From NCBI GenBank assembly GCA_945906795.1, contig CAMDRO010000017.1, forward strand, positions 1 through 41,667: a DNA stretch of 41,667 bases, read 5' to 3'. Each line of letters starts with the position of its first letter. Position 1 is the stretch's first letter. Below the pieces are notes generated by a model. It made no database searches. It was given only the letters and a program-made list of their open reading frames with translations, and was not told the DNA's origin. Below, piece after piece: positions 8,026 to 17,055 of the stretch. A program made the translations under genes and the position numbers. The DNA comes from Spirosoma fluviale (GTDB lineage: Bacteria; Bacteroidota; Bacteroidia; Cytophagales; Spirosomataceae).

Positions 8026-9531
8026 TTATTCTTTTTTTGTCGGTATGAGCCATTGGATCGTTCCCGGCAGTGATTCATTATGTAATCGGTCTAGCGCCGT
8101 GACCGCAAATCCGTAGCCTGATCTAATCCAACTTTTATCTAAAATTAATTGATTCATTTTACCTTTGAAAATGATATTTTCCGAGTGGTCCAAGGGATCA
8201 AACTCGCCTTTTTTGATCCTATAAACGACGTAATAGGCCGTTGGATCTTGATCCTCACTGGGCTCGCCTGGTTTCCAGGCCAACAACCAATCGTCTCCTT
8301 TTTTCAGTAAACTTACTTGGTGCGGGGGTGTGGGAGCAATGCTATCTTTCCAGAGCATCGTGGGAATTAAGGCTACAGTCGAAAATTGATTTTGCCTTAA
8401 GGTATCTCGCCAACCTTTCACATTTCGGATGATTAAATTCGAACTAAAATAAATAGACCCCTGCACATTAGGTAAACTACGAGCGACCTTCAATTGTTTG
8501 CTTAATTCGCTAGGCCCCCAGGTATCAGATAAGTGATATGCCGCATGACCTACATAAATAGGCCGGCCATAATTATGTGCACTCCACCATTTAGCTAAGG
8601 GTTCAAAAGCCGCCACCGAATGAGTCGTTTCCCAGTATAATTGGGGTGCCAGATAATCCACCCAAGCCTCTTTTATCCATTTTTCCGTATCCGCAAATAG
8701 GTCGTCGTATGATTGCAAGCCTCTCCGAGTGGGAGATCCATCTAAAACAGATTCACTCTGATGTCGCCAAATTCCAAAAGGACTAATGCCAAATTTCACT
8801 TTGGGTTTAGTCGATTTAATGACCTCCGAAATATCTTTTATGAGGGTATTGGTATTCCTTCTTCGCCAATCTCCTAAACTTTCCTCGGGTAATTTATATT
8901 TTTCGAAGGTCTTATGATCATTAATTTCTTCCCCTTTCGTAGGGTATGGGTAGAAGTAATCGTCAAAATGAATCCCGTCTACATCGTACTCTTCAAGGAT
9001 ATTTTTGACCAAATTTACTAAATAAAGTCGGACTTCTGGAAGACCAAAATCAAGAATCAAAGTTCCATGGTATTTGATCACCCAATCAGGATGTTTTCGG
9101 ACTACATGATTGGCATCAAGAAGCGAATTTGTGGAAATACTTGCCCTATTTAAATTCAACCAAGCATGAAATTCAATTCCTCGGGCATGACTTTCTTCGA
9201 TCATGAAGGCTAAAGGATCATAGTAAGGGCTCGGTGGCTGACCTTGTAATCCTGATAAAAAAGTAGACCAAGGTTCTGGACTTTTTGCATACAGCGCGTC
9301 AGCGGCGGTCCTGATTTGAACAAAAACGGCATTGATTCCCGTTTTTTGATGGGAATTTAAAAGGTCGACAAACTCGTTTTGTTGCTTAATGCCATTGTAA
9401 TTTTTTGCACTGGGCCAATCGATATTGGAGACCGTAGCGACCCAAACCCCTCTTAATTCTCTTTTAGGCCCTACTGGGAAAAGAGTAAAGTGAAAAATAA
9501 TGATAAAAAGAAATGTGTAGATTAGCCTCAT
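8026..9531 (-). CDS. Secreted glycosyl-hydrolase-like protein, GHL10 (DUF187/YngK-like)
   Basis: The 501-residue product begins with a hydrophobic signal segment (about 1-20) and then 'RELRGVWVATVSNIDWPS', the hallmark start of the GHL10/COG1649 TIM-barrel family, with 'GIHFDDYFYPYP' and 'FGISPFGIWR' further along the barrel. The C-terminal part, from about residue 400, looks like a fibronectin-III-type domain ('HQVSLLKKGDDWLLAW'). Members are exported and are thought to act on envelope polysaccharide or peptidoglycan, but the substrate here is not evident. It is coupled to the downstream flavin reductase by a one-base gap. Confidence 0.88.
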   Translation of the reverse strand: MRLIYTFLFIIIFHFTLFPVGPKRELRGVWVATVSNIDWPSAKNYNGIKQQNEFVDLLNSHQKTGINAVFVQIRTAADALYAKSPEPWSTFLSGLQGQPPSPYYDPLAFMIEESHARGIEFHAWLNLNRASISTNSLLDANHVVRKHPDWVIKYHGTLILDFGLPEVRLYLVNLVKNILEEYDVDGIHFDDYFYPYPTKGEEINDHKTFEKYKLPEESLGDWRRRNTNTLIKDISEVIKSTKPKVKFGISPFGIWRHQSESVLDGSPTRRGLQSYDDLFADTEKWIKEAWVDYLAPQLYWETTHSVAAFEPLAKWWSAHNYGRPIYVGHAAYHLSDTWGPSELSKQLKVARSLPNVQGSIYFSSNLIIRNVKGWRDTLRQNQFSTVALIPTMLWKDSIAPTPPHQVSLLKKGDDWLLAWKPGEPSEDQDPTAYYVVYRIKKGEFDPLDHSENIIFKGKMNQLILDKSWIRSGYGFAVTALDRLHNESLPGTIQWLIPTKKE

Positions 9532-9572
9532 TCAAGGCGCAATTTACCTAATATGACCGAAAATTTAGAATT

Positions 9573-10277
9573 TTAAAGCGTATCAATGGAAAATAAATAA
9601 CCGACGCCCTTCAATGTTTTGATATAATATTCAGGAATTTTCTCCCTTAATTTACGAATATGCACATCTACTGTCCGCTCGACCACATAGACATCGGTCC
9701 CCCAAACTTTCTCCAATAACTCATCACGATTGAAAACTTTGTTGGGATTCCTCGCTAAAAACGAAAGCAATTCAAACTCCTTTTTAGGTAAAACCAAAAG
9801 TCGACCTTGAAAGCTAGCTGAATATTGAGTACGGTTAATAATTAAGTCGCCTATTTGTATAATTTCCTGTGCATTTTCTGCAGCTCCACCGCTTTCGCGA
9901 TGTAACATCGATTTAATCCGACTTACTAAGGCTCTTGGCTTAATGGGTTTTACCACATAATCAGTACCACCTGCCTCAAAAGCAGCTATTTCAGTATATT
10001 CTTCTCCGCGAGCCGTTAAAAATAAAAGGAGGGTCGATTTTAATTCAGGCATCAATTTCATTTGTCGAGCCGTTTCAATGCCATCTAAAATAGGCATCAT
10101 GACATCCAAAATGACTAAATTGGGCTTGAAGGTTTTCGCTATTTCCAGGGCTTGTTGTCCATTGGCCGCTTTAGCTAAAACATAGTTTTCTTTTGCTAAA
10201 TTGTATTCCAATAACTCCAGGATATTAGGATCATCGTCAACCAATAAGATTTTGGTATTTTGTTTTGCTTGACTCAT
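9573..10277 (-). CDS. OmpR/PhoB-family response regulator
   Basis: This is a two-component DNA-binding regulator of 234 residues. The receiver domain (about 8-122) has the acidic cluster D14-D16, the phospho-acceptor D58 in 'LVILDVMMP' and the conserved lysine in 'VVKPIKP'. The C-terminal winged helix (about 140-232) has 'LPKKEFELLSFLARNPNKVF' and 'ERTVDVHIRKLREKI', typical of PhoB. No histidine kinase lies beside it, so it is an orphan in this window. A near-consensus promoter lies just upstream. Confidence 0.95.
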   Translation of the reverse strand: MSQAKQNTKILLVDDDPNILELLEYNLAKENYVLAKAANGQQALEIAKTFKPNLVILDVMMPILDGIETARQMKLMPELKSTLLLFLTARGEEYTEIAAFEAGGTDYVVKPIKPRALVSRIKSMLHRESGGAAENAQEIIQIGDLIINRTQYSASFQGRLLVLPKKEFELLSFLARNPNKVFNRDELLEKVWGTDVYVVERTVDVHIRKLREKIPEYYIKTLKGVGYLFSIDTL

Positions 10278-10312
10278 GGATAGAACTGACAGCTTTTGAT
10301 GAAAATATGACG

Positions 10313-10340
10313 CAAATATAGAAAGCTATATGTTACCAAA
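10313..10340 (-). promoter_or_regulatory. Bacteroidota-type promoter of the response regulator gene
   Basis: On the minus strand TTTG (10337-10340) is followed after 16 bases by TATATTTG (10313-10320), an exact TAnnTTTG. The predicted start is near 10306, giving a 5' leader of about 28 bases. Confidence 0.6.
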
Positions 10341-10383
10341 TTGTTAATTTTTATCGACATTTATACTATTAAATCAATAATTT

Positions 10384-11454
10384 ATGTTTAAAGATTCACC
10401 TTATTCTGTCCGATTAGCCTCCGTTTTAATTTCCATTTACTTGGTGATGCTGGGCTTGTATTATTTACAGAATTTGTTGATTCTAATTGCATTTGCACTC
10501 ATACTCGCCATGGTTCTTCTTCCACTTTGTCGGGGTCTTGAGAACAAAGGCTTCCCCAGATCCATGGCGATCTCCATTTGCCTCCTTTTTTCTGTGGCGA
10601 TTATTGTGGGTTTAATTTCATTATTAGCCTTTCAAATCATCGAATTTTCAAATGATTGGCCCATGTTTATTAAAAAGGCAGAAAAATGGATTTCTGGTTT
10701 GCAAACTTTTCTTTCAAGAAACTTAAATATTTCAAGGAAAAAACAAATGCTAGAACTTAGTAATCAAACCATTGGATTATTGAAAAATTCAGGAAGTATT
10801 TTGACGGCTACTTTTTCAACGATCGTCCATTCGCTTACAATTCTAATTTTGATTCCCATCTTCATGTTTTTTATGCTGTTTTACCGAAGCTTCTTTTTTA
10901 CTTTTTTGGCGATGGTTTTCCCAACAACAGAAAAGGAAACTTTGGGTGGCATCATGGGTAAAACAGGTTCGGTTGTTCAGGGATATTTAGTGGGATTGCT
11001 TTTTGTCATGTTTACGGTGGCAGGAGCTAATAGTATAGGTTTTTGGTGGATAGGCGTAGATTATCCTATTTTCTTTGGAATCACGACGGGCTTATTGCTT
11101 TTGATTCCTTATATCGGAATTTGGATTGGGGCAAGTTTACCCATTATTTTATCTTTAGCCACCTTAAGTCCTTCGCATGCCTTAGCGATTGTCGCATGGA
11201 TTGCCGCGGTCCAATTTATTGAGGCTAATTTTATTACTCCTTTGGTCATCGGTTCCAAAGTCAGTATTAATCCCCTAGTGGCTATGTTGGCCCTTTTGGG
11301 AGGAGAAATGCTTTGGGGTATCCCTGGATTGATTTTAGCTTTGCCTTTTACCGCCATCATCAAAGTGATTTTTGATCATGTGCCCACCTTGCAGCCTTAT
11401 GGTTTTATTTTAGGGGAAGCTCCCAAACGCATTAAAGAGATAAAAGCTCCTTAA
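10384..11454 (+). CDS. AI-2E/PerM family transporter
   Basis: The 356-residue membrane protein has the family pattern of two N-terminal helices ('IAFALILAMVLLPLC'), a soluble helical section (about 85-140), a hydrophobic block around 145-185, and a C-terminal set of helices with 'LVGLLFVMFTV' and 'GIPGLILALPFTAI'. Members include possible autoinducer-2 exporters and sodium/proton antiporters, so the substrate cannot be read from the sequence. It stands alone on the plus strand. Its 3' end overlaps the convergent LytTR regulator gene by 23 bases. Confidence 0.92.
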   Translation: MFKDSPYSVRLASVLISIYLVMLGLYYLQNLLILIAFALILAMVLLPLCRGLENKGFPRSMAISICLLFSVAIIVGLISLLAFQIIEFSNDWPMFIKKAEKWISGLQTFLSRNLNISRKKQMLELSNQTIGLLKNSGSILTATFSTIVHSLTILILIPIFMFFMLFYRSFFFTFLAMVFPTTEKETLGGIMGKTGSVVQGYLVGLLFVMFTVAGANSIGFWWIGVDYPIFFGITTGLLLLIPYIGIWIGASLPIILSLATLSPSHALAIVAWIAAVQFIEANFITPLVIGSKVSINPLVAMLALLGGEMLWGIPGLILALPFTAIIKVIFDHVPTLQPYGFILGEAPKRIKEIKAP

Positions 11455-12175
11455 ATCGGATGGATTGTCGGCGAGAAATTTCTATTTTTTCCCCTTTGCC
11501 CACCAAGGTAACCTGCAATCCACCAGAGAACCAAGGTTCAATTTTTTCAATGTAATTTAAGTTGATGATGTGCTTACGATTCGCCCTAAAAAACACCTTG
11601 GGATCAAGTCGGTCTTCCAGGGCATTTAATGATTTAAGGACTAAAGGTTTTTGATCGTCAAAAAATAAGCGCACATAATTGCCCATCGATTCACAAAGTC
11701 GGACACGGTCAAGGCGAACAAACCAACATTTTTCACCGTCTTTGACAAATATCTGATCATGGGCCCCTAACAGATGTTGGCTTCTTTCCTGGCCCTGGGC
11801 AGCTGTTTTATGCTGGGTCGTAAGGAATCTATTTTCTAATTTTTGAATGCTATCCGATAGCCGACTTAGTTCAATCGGCTTTAACACATAATCTAAGGCA
11901 TTTACCTCAAATGCCTTGAGAGCAAACTCGTCAAAAGCCGTCGTGAAAATAATTTCAGGTAAATATCCCTCCCATTCCTCCAACCACTCAAAACCTGTTT
12001 TGCCAGGCATTTGAATGTCCAAAAAAAGTACATCGGGTTTTAATTCTTCCACGAGTGGGCCGGCTTCTTCTGTATTGGAAGCTTCCGCGATAATTTCGAT
12101 GGTTGGAAAATTTTCCAACAATCTTTTCAGTTCGTTTCGGGCTAGACGTTCATCGTCGACAATAATTGCTTTCAT
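11432..12175 (-). CDS. LytTR-type response regulator
   Basis: The 247-residue regulator has a receiver domain (about 1-120; acidic pair D7-D8, phospho-acceptor D53 in 'VLFLDIQMPG', lysine in 'YVLKPIE') and a C-terminal LytTR DNA-binding domain (about 145-245) with 'IFVKDGEKCWFVRLDRV' and 'FFRANRKHIINLNYI'. It starts 11 bases after the histidine kinase stop, so the two form a cognate LytS/LytR-type pair. Such pairs in this phylum control varied targets, and none is indicated here. Confidence 0.95.
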   Translation of the reverse strand: MKAIIVDDERLARNELKRLLENFPTIEIIAEASNTEEAGPLVEELKPDVLFLDIQMPGKTGFEWLEEWEGYLPEIIFTTAFDEFALKAFEVNALDYVLKPIELSRLSDSIQKLENRFLTTQHKTAAQGQERSQHLLGAHDQIFVKDGEKCWFVRLDRVRLCESMGNYVRLFFDDQKPLVLKSLNALEDRLDPKVFFRANRKHIINLNYIEKIEPWFSGGLQVTLVGKGEKIEISRRQSIRFKELLSL

Positions 12176-12186
12176 GGTTGGCGTAT

Positions 12187-13230
12187 TTAATTTTCAAGAT
12201 AGGGTAAATTCACTTCGGCAATCACCTGATTTTTGTCCAAAGGTCGGAGGCTAATTTGAGCGGTTTCTCCAAACAATATTTGTAAACGGTTTTTTGAATT
12301 AATGAGTCCAAGGCCCTGTTCTTTGGACAAAATGGGGCTCTTAAAATGTCCAGGATTGATGACTTGTATAGTTAAAATTCCGTCTTTGTTTTTTGCGTCA
12401 ATCGTGATGGTTCCTCCCGTAATTTTTTTAGAAATACCATGCTTAATTGCATTCTCAACAAGAGTTTGCAGGAGCATAGGGGGAATTTGCGCTTTATCAC
12501 AATTTTTGTCGGCTGTGATTTCCCAAGCTAATCGGTCTTCATACCTGATTTTTTCTAAGGATAAATAATCGGTTACCGTATCTAATTCTTCCGAAAGAGA
12601 TATCGTTTTTTTACGCTCAGTCAGTAAGGAACTTCGTAGTAATTTTGACAATTGATTGATGCCTTTTTTTGCTTTTTGAGGATCCTCCGTAATGAGCGCT
12701 CTGACACTATTGAGTGCATTAAATACGAAATGAGGATTCATTTGTGCCCTTAATACTTTACTTTCTGTTGCTAAAATGGTTCTTTCTAATTGGTCGTTTT
12801 CCCTTTCCATCTCTAATTTTTTATTGGAATATTGAAAAAAGAAATAAATCAATTGCCAGATGGCAACGGGTTTGGCAAAATTTAAAAAAATCTGCAATAC
12901 GATAAATGGACTTAATGTAACGGCATAATTTTCAGATAGAAAAATATAATCCAATGGAATATTTAGGGCGACAAGACAAGCAGACATCAAGATGAGTGCG
13001 ACTAAATTTACTTGAATTAGGGTGAGTAGAGGGAGGTCATGCCAACGGTAGGCATGCGAAATTTTCCGATACACATGAGTCAGAAATATGGCTAATGCAA
13101 TATTAACAAGCGATGAAAAAATCCATTCCCATTTCCATCCATATTGATTGGTGTATAATAATGCTTCGTTTAACGCCCAAATGAACCATCCAGATAATTG
13201 AAATTTCCAATACAAATGGGTTTGGTTCAT
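12187..13230 (-). CDS. LytS/YehU-like sensor histidine kinase
   Basis: The 347-residue protein has four predicted membrane helices (about 12-30, 36-53, 68-92 and 107-133), a short coiled linker (about 135-160, rich in E/R/K) and the His_kinase domain with phospho-acceptor H167 in 'RAQMNPHFVFNALNSVRALI'. An ATPase region follows with 'PPMLLQTLVENAIKHG' and 'GLGLINSKNRL'. There is no large extracellular domain, so the signal is probably sensed in or at the membrane. It lies between the phosphatase gene (11-base gap) and its regulator. Confidence 0.95.
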   Translation of the reverse strand: MNQTHLYWKFQLSGWFIWALNEALLYTNQYGWKWEWIFSSLVNIALAIFLTHVYRKISHAYRWHDLPLLTLIQVNLVALILMSACLVALNIPLDYIFLSENYAVTLSPFIVLQIFLNFAKPVAIWQLIYFFFQYSNKKLEMERENDQLERTILATESKVLRAQMNPHFVFNALNSVRALITEDPQKAKKGINQLSKLLRSSLLTERKKTISLSEELDTVTDYLSLEKIRYEDRLAWEITADKNCDKAQIPPMLLQTLVENAIKHGISKKITGGTITIDAKNKDGILTIQVINPGHFKSPILSKEQGLGLINSKNRLQILFGETAQISLRPLDKNQVIAEVNLPYLEN

Positions 13231-13241
13231 GCCTAGAAAAC

Positions 13242-13883
13242 TTAGATAGAATCTGGTAAAGTTTGTAAATGATCCGCTTGATTTGCTTTTAAGGAAATAA
13301 AAATTCCTTTTTCATAATCATATTGCAGGTGGTATAAGCATAAATTTTGATGGGCAAAATGGTCCATATTTTGCAGGGGCTGATTAAAAAGATGCGTTAG
13401 TAATACGCGCAGTGCTCTTCCGTGCATGGCAATTAAGATGGATTTTTCTTCCCTTCTAGAAATAATCAGGTCAACCACTGGCTTTTGTCTTTCTAATACG
13501 TCGATCGGACTTTCGCCTTCTTCAGAAGGAATATGCACGTCTCCCTTTCTCCAAGTCCGGACTAAGTTTCTATAGTAAGCATCGTCCTCATTTGAGGGTG
13601 TTCTGCCTTCGCGAATTCCCCAAGAAATTTCATTTAAACCTTCATGCTGTTCCCACGGGAGTCCTTTGTCGATGAAGCCTTTAACTGACTGATGTGTTCG
13701 GCGTAATGCGGAGGTATAAATTTTATCAAGTGCTAGGTGCTGATAATGTTCAAAAAATGCTTTTGCCTGCTTATTTCCTAACTCGTTTAAATCCGCGTCA
13801 ATTCCACTTCCTTGAACGACCCGCATTCTATTATAATCGGTTTCACCATGACGAATAAGGTAAATGTCTTTTAAAGCGTGCAT
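13242..13883 (-). CDS. Histidine phosphatase family protein (phosphoglycerate mutase-like)
   Basis: The 213-residue protein opens with the catalytic RHG motif in 'IYLIRHGETDYNRMRVVQGS' (about 7-26) and has a second catalytic histidine in 'LIAMHGRALRVLL'. It belongs to the cofactor-dependent mutase/phosphatase superfamily. The size and 'GETDYN' context suit a small-molecule phosphatase of the GpmB/CobC group rather than glycolytic GpmA. It is the first gene of the leftward group with the LytS/LytTR pair and diverges from the thioesterase gene across 69 bases. The substrate is unknown. Confidence 0.9.
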   Translation of the reverse strand: MHALKDIYLIRHGETDYNRMRVVQGSGIDADLNELGNKQAKAFFEHYQHLALDKIYTSALRRTHQSVKGFIDKGLPWEQHEGLNEISWGIREGRTPSNEDDAYYRNLVRTWRKGDVHIPSEEGESPIDVLERQKPVVDLIISRREEKSILIAMHGRALRVLLTHLFNQPLQNMDHFAHQNLCLYHLQYDYEKGIFISLKANQADHLQTLPDSI

Positions 13884-13952
13884 ATAAATTGGGTCAAAAA
13901 GAGTTTAATTCGTTAAATTATTCCGAATTTTACGTGCAAAAATACGAATATT

Positions 13953-14372
13953 ATGTTTAATACATCCATCTCTTTAGACACACTTAATTCAATGGGCCAT
14001 GGTAACATGATCGATGTTTTAGGAATTGAGTTTATTGACGTGCAACCGGATTTCATCAAGGCAAAAATGCCAGTTGACTCTCGAACAAAACAGCCTTATG
14101 GATTGTTACACGGTGGGGCATCGGTTGTTTTAGCGGAGACTTTAGGGAGCATTGCTTCCTCACTAGCCGTAGCTGATCCAAGCTCCCAACGCGGTGTGGG
14201 TGTTGAAATAAATGCCAATCACATGAAATCAGTCAAAGAAGGATTTGTTATAGGTACCTGTACTGCCTTGAAAATAGGGAAAACATTGCATGTATATGAT
14301 ATCAAAATTCATGATGAATCAGGAGATTTGGTTTGTGTAAGCCGATTAACAGTAGCTATTTTGTCGTATTAA
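13953..14372 (+). CDS. menI: Hotdog-fold acyl-CoA thioesterase, probable DHNA-CoA hydrolase
   Basis: The 139-residue protein has the PaaI/YdiI hotdog signature 'GLLHGGASVVLAETLGS', with the HGG motif at 53-55 and the probable catalytic glutamate E62. The gene lies one base upstream of isochorismate synthase. From that context I infer that it releases 1,4-dihydroxy-2-naphthoate from its CoA ester in menaquinone synthesis. From sequence alone it could equally be a general phenylacetyl-CoA-type thioesterase, so the symbol is an inference from the neighbour. Confidence 0.8.
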   Translation: MFNTSISLDTLNSMGHGNMIDVLGIEFIDVQPDFIKAKMPVDSRTKQPYGLLHGGASVVLAETLGSIASSLAVADPSSQRGVGVEINANHMKSVKEGFVIGTCTALKIGKTLHVYDIKIHDESGDLVCVSRLTVAILSY

Positions 14373-14373
14373 A

Positions 14374-15513
14374 ATGCCTAATAATTCGAGTGTATATCGC
14401 CAAGACGCGGAATGGAATCACCTTTGGAAGGAAGCTCAGCAGCATGATGCGGCCATCGCTATTTGGCGCTTACCCAACTCGGATACACGTTCACTTTTAA
14501 TTGACACACAAGGAGGAAATTTAACAGATTCTCTTGACCTACCGACTTTTGAGCCAGGATTTATGGCGGCTCCCTTTGTAGGGAATCCCTATTATTTTAA
14601 GGCTGAGTATTTGTTTGTTTCAGACGTGCCAATCGTTCAGGTAACGGTTAAAGAGGTATTTCCCTTTAAGGCCGGATCCCCTGAAAAAGAAAATTTTCTA
14701 TATTGGGTGAACGCCAGTATTCAAGAAATCAAAGCAGGGAATTTTCAAAAAGTGGTACTTTCTAGGACAGATGAGGAGGCTTTGGAGGCTAATTATTCGA
14801 CCTTACATTTTTTCGAATCACTTTGTCAGGTATATCCTCAAGCCTTTGTTTCTGCTTTTTATATACCATCGCTTCAGCAAACTTGGATTTGTGCCACCCC
14901 TGAAGTTTTAGTTTCACTCAATCGTGAAGGAATATTTAAAACGATTTCTTTGGCTGGCACACAATCAGTCCTCACGAAAGACGGTCAGATGATTAATCCT
15001 CAAGATGCCCGTTGGTCACAAAAGGAGATCGAAGAGCAGGCTTTTGTGAGTCGGTATATTATTGAATGTTTTAAGAAAATCAGGTTGCGTGAATATATTG
15101 AAAATGGGCCCAAAACGATTCAAGCCGGCAATTTATTGCATCTGAAAACAGAATATATCGTGGATACCCAGGCGCTTAATTTCTCCCAATTGCCTGGGAT
15201 TATGCTGTCTTTGTTGCACCCAACATCGGCGGTTTGTGGGACTCCTAAAGAAGCGGCAATTGATTGGATTAAACAGGCAGAAACGTATAATCGTGAGTTT
15301 TATAGTGGTTATTTGGGCCCTGTGAATTTGAATGATGAGATTTATTTATATGTCAATTTAAGGACGGTTAAAATTACGAAAGATACAAATGGGTATTTAG
15401 CTACCTATTATGCAGGTTGTGGAATTACGGAAGACTCGGATCCAGAAAAAGAATGGGAAGAAACGGAAATGAAGTGTCAGACGCTCCAACGAATTTTATC
15501 GATTAATCAATAG
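14374..15513 (+). CDS. menF: Isochorismate synthase / chorismate-binding enzyme
   Basis: This enzyme converts chorismate to isochorismate, the first step towards menaquinone. The 379-residue protein has an N-terminal variable part and the C-terminal chorismate-binding fold with 'FQKVVLSRT', 'TWICATPEVLVSL', 'FKTISLAGTQ' and 'HPTSAVCGTPKEAA', ending with 'ETEMKCQTLQRIL'. The lysine of 'FQKVVLSR' and 'TSAVCGTP' favour isochorismate synthase over anthranilate or ADC synthase, and the thioesterase next door agrees. No menD or other men gene follows; the next gene is convergent, 10 bases away. Confidence 0.9.
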   Translation: MPNNSSVYRQDAEWNHLWKEAQQHDAAIAIWRLPNSDTRSLLIDTQGGNLTDSLDLPTFEPGFMAAPFVGNPYYFKAEYLFVSDVPIVQVTVKEVFPFKAGSPEKENFLYWVNASIQEIKAGNFQKVVLSRTDEEALEANYSTLHFFESLCQVYPQAFVSAFYIPSLQQTWICATPEVLVSLNREGIFKTISLAGTQSVLTKDGQMINPQDARWSQKEIEEQAFVSRYIIECFKKIRLREYIENGPKTIQAGNLLHLKTEYIVDTQALNFSQLPGIMLSLLHPTSAVCGTPKEAAIDWIKQAETYNREFYSGYLGPVNLNDEIYLYVNLRTVKITKDTNGYLATYYAGCGITEDSDPEKEWEETEMKCQTLQRILSINQ

Positions 15514-15523
15514 ACCCGAGCTA

Positions 15524-16816
15524 TTATTTTGTTACGGGTTTTCCTGAAATGATGACTTTAACGGTATCTATGCGGGCATCAGTGACTGTCATGATTTGAA
15601 ACTGAAAGGCTGTTAACGTAATGACTTCATTTACATCAGGGATATCTTCGTATAGATGGATTAACATACCGCCAAGCGTCTCGTAATCACCCTCAGGAAG
15701 ATTCCAGTTATATTTTTCATTTAAATAATCAATTTCGTGGCGTCCAGAAAGGATAAATGTATGGTCATCCAAACGTTTTTCAATCCAGTCTTCGGTATCA
15801 TCAAACTCATCTTGAATTTCTCCAAAAATTTGTTCCATGACATCCTCCATACTGACAAGACCGGAGGTACTCCCAAATTCATCGACCACGATAGCTAATG
15901 ATTTTCTTTCTTTTGAAAATTTTAACATTAAATCATTGGCAGACATGGCCTCGGGAACAATAGGAATGGAAGTAAGAATACTTTGAACATCTTTTGGTTT
16001 TTTAAATAAAGCCAACGAGTGACAATATCCAACCACTTCTTCTAAGGTTTCTTTATAAACTAAAACCTTTGAATGGCCACTTTCAATAAATACTTTTTTG
16101 AGGCCCTCGATACCTTCGTCAATTTCAATGGCCGTAATTTCAGTTCGTGGAATCATGCAATCTCGCACCTTGACTTGCTTAAACTCCAAGGCATTGTGAA
16201 AAATTTTAGTATCGACCTCATTTTCTTCCTCGGTGGATATCTTCCGATTTAAGTTTTGCAAATAATGGTTTAAGTCGGTTAATCCAAAGGCAGGTTTTTC
16301 TTCTGAATAGCTTAATCGTAATACCCGAGTGATAAACCACTTGGATAGTCCTACGGTCAGCCAGACTAAAGGAAACATCAGGGTATTAATGATCCAAATA
16401 GGAATGGCTAAAAATTCTAATATCGCATCTGGATTAATTAAAAAGATACTTTTAGGGGGGAATTCTGAGGTAGTTAGAATGATAATGGTGGCAATGATGG
16501 ACGCAAATAGTCTGGCCAAAATTTCACTCGTCAATAATGGAAAATTACTTAAAATGAGGGGATGCAAGAACTCCTCCATAAAAATGCCATAAGCCACTAA
16601 GGAAAGGGTGTTACCGATCAACATGGTTCCAATAAATTGGGATGGACTTTGATTGAAATTAGCAATGATCTTGGCACTTAGGATGTTTTGCTTTGCCTTA
16701 AGTTCAAAATAAAGTTTGTTGGACGAGACAAAAGCCATTTCCACCCCAGAAAAAAATGCTGAAAAAACCATGGCTATGATGATTCCCAGGTATTGAGGCG
16801 TGTGTATGTCGGCCAT
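15524..16816 (-). CDS. CNNM/CBS/CorC-domain membrane protein (hemolysin C family)
   Basis: The 430-residue protein (ATG at 16814-16816; a TTG nine bases earlier is possible) has an N-terminal CNNM/DUF21 membrane domain with 'FSAFFSGVEMAFVSS' and three further hydrophobic segments. A pair of CBS domains follows (about 205-325, 'CMIPRTEITAIEIDEG', 'VDEFGSTSGLVSMEDVMEQI'), then a CorC/HlyC domain at the C-terminus ('GDYETLGGMLIHL'). Members are linked to magnesium/cobalt efflux, and one paralogue, GldE, to gliding. The 'SGVEMAFVSS' start resembles the general paralogue more than GldE ('SGAEVALFS'). It is the last gene of the ccm transcript. Confidence 0.9.
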   Translation of the reverse strand: MADIHTPQYLGIIIAMVFSAFFSGVEMAFVSSNKLYFELKAKQNILSAKIIANFNQSPSQFIGTMLIGNTLSLVAYGIFMEEFLHPLILSNFPLLTSEILARLFASIIATIIILTTSEFPPKSIFLINPDAILEFLAIPIWIINTLMFPLVWLTVGLSKWFITRVLRLSYSEEKPAFGLTDLNHYLQNLNRKISTEEENEVDTKIFHNALEFKQVKVRDCMIPRTEITAIEIDEGIEGLKKVFIESGHSKVLVYKETLEEVVGYCHSLALFKKPKDVQSILTSIPIVPEAMSANDLMLKFSKERKSLAIVVDEFGSTSGLVSMEDVMEQIFGEIQDEFDDTEDWIEKRLDDHTFILSGRHEIDYLNEKYNWNLPEGDYETLGGMLIHLYEDIPDVNEVITLTAFQFQIMTVTDARIDTVKVIISGKPVTK

Positions 16817-16826
16817 AGAATCCAAT

Positions 16827-17054
16827 TTATTTCTTTTTTGGTTTTTGTGAGTCTTCTTTCTTCAATCGTTCATTTTTTGAATACTGATAGTAGAATAGGC
16901 AGGCGACACTATACATGAGCCAACCGTAATGGTAAAATATTTCAGACCAGAAATGACCTTGAATATCTTTGGGTACTTGAGAATTTAGATCGATGATCCA
17001 AATAATAAAAAATCCAATCCCGGCCGCTAAACTTAAAATTTCTTTTCTACCCAT
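16827..17054 (-). CDS. Small two-helix membrane protein at the end of the ccm genes
   Basis: The 75-residue product starts at an ATG one base after the ccmF stop; an in-frame TTG nine bases further upstream would overlap ccmF. It has two hydrophobic segments (about 5-23 and 39-57) and a lysine-rich tail ('ERLKKEDSQKPKKK'). It has no CxxC motif, so it is not a CcmH or CcmG substitute by any visible sign. Tight coupling to ccmF suggests a part in haem or cytochrome c handling, but I do not recognise the family. Confidence 0.72.
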   Translation of the reverse strand: MGRKEILSLAAGIGFFIIWIIDLNSQVPKDIQGHFWSEIFYHYGWLMYSVACLFYYQYSKNERLKKEDSQKPKKK

Positions 17055-17055
17055 A

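Noticed and set aside
13937-13944. TATTTTTG on the minus strand as a promoter box for the phosphatase gene
   Set aside because: The -33 partner is missing and it sits in a very AT-rich 69-base gap, so I did not list it.
15524-16816. Naming the CNNM/CorC protein GldE
   Set aside because: The N-terminal motif is 'SGVEMAFVSS' rather than the 'SGAEVALFS' of GldE, and no gliding genes (gldD) or the usual ssb/mutY neighbours are present.
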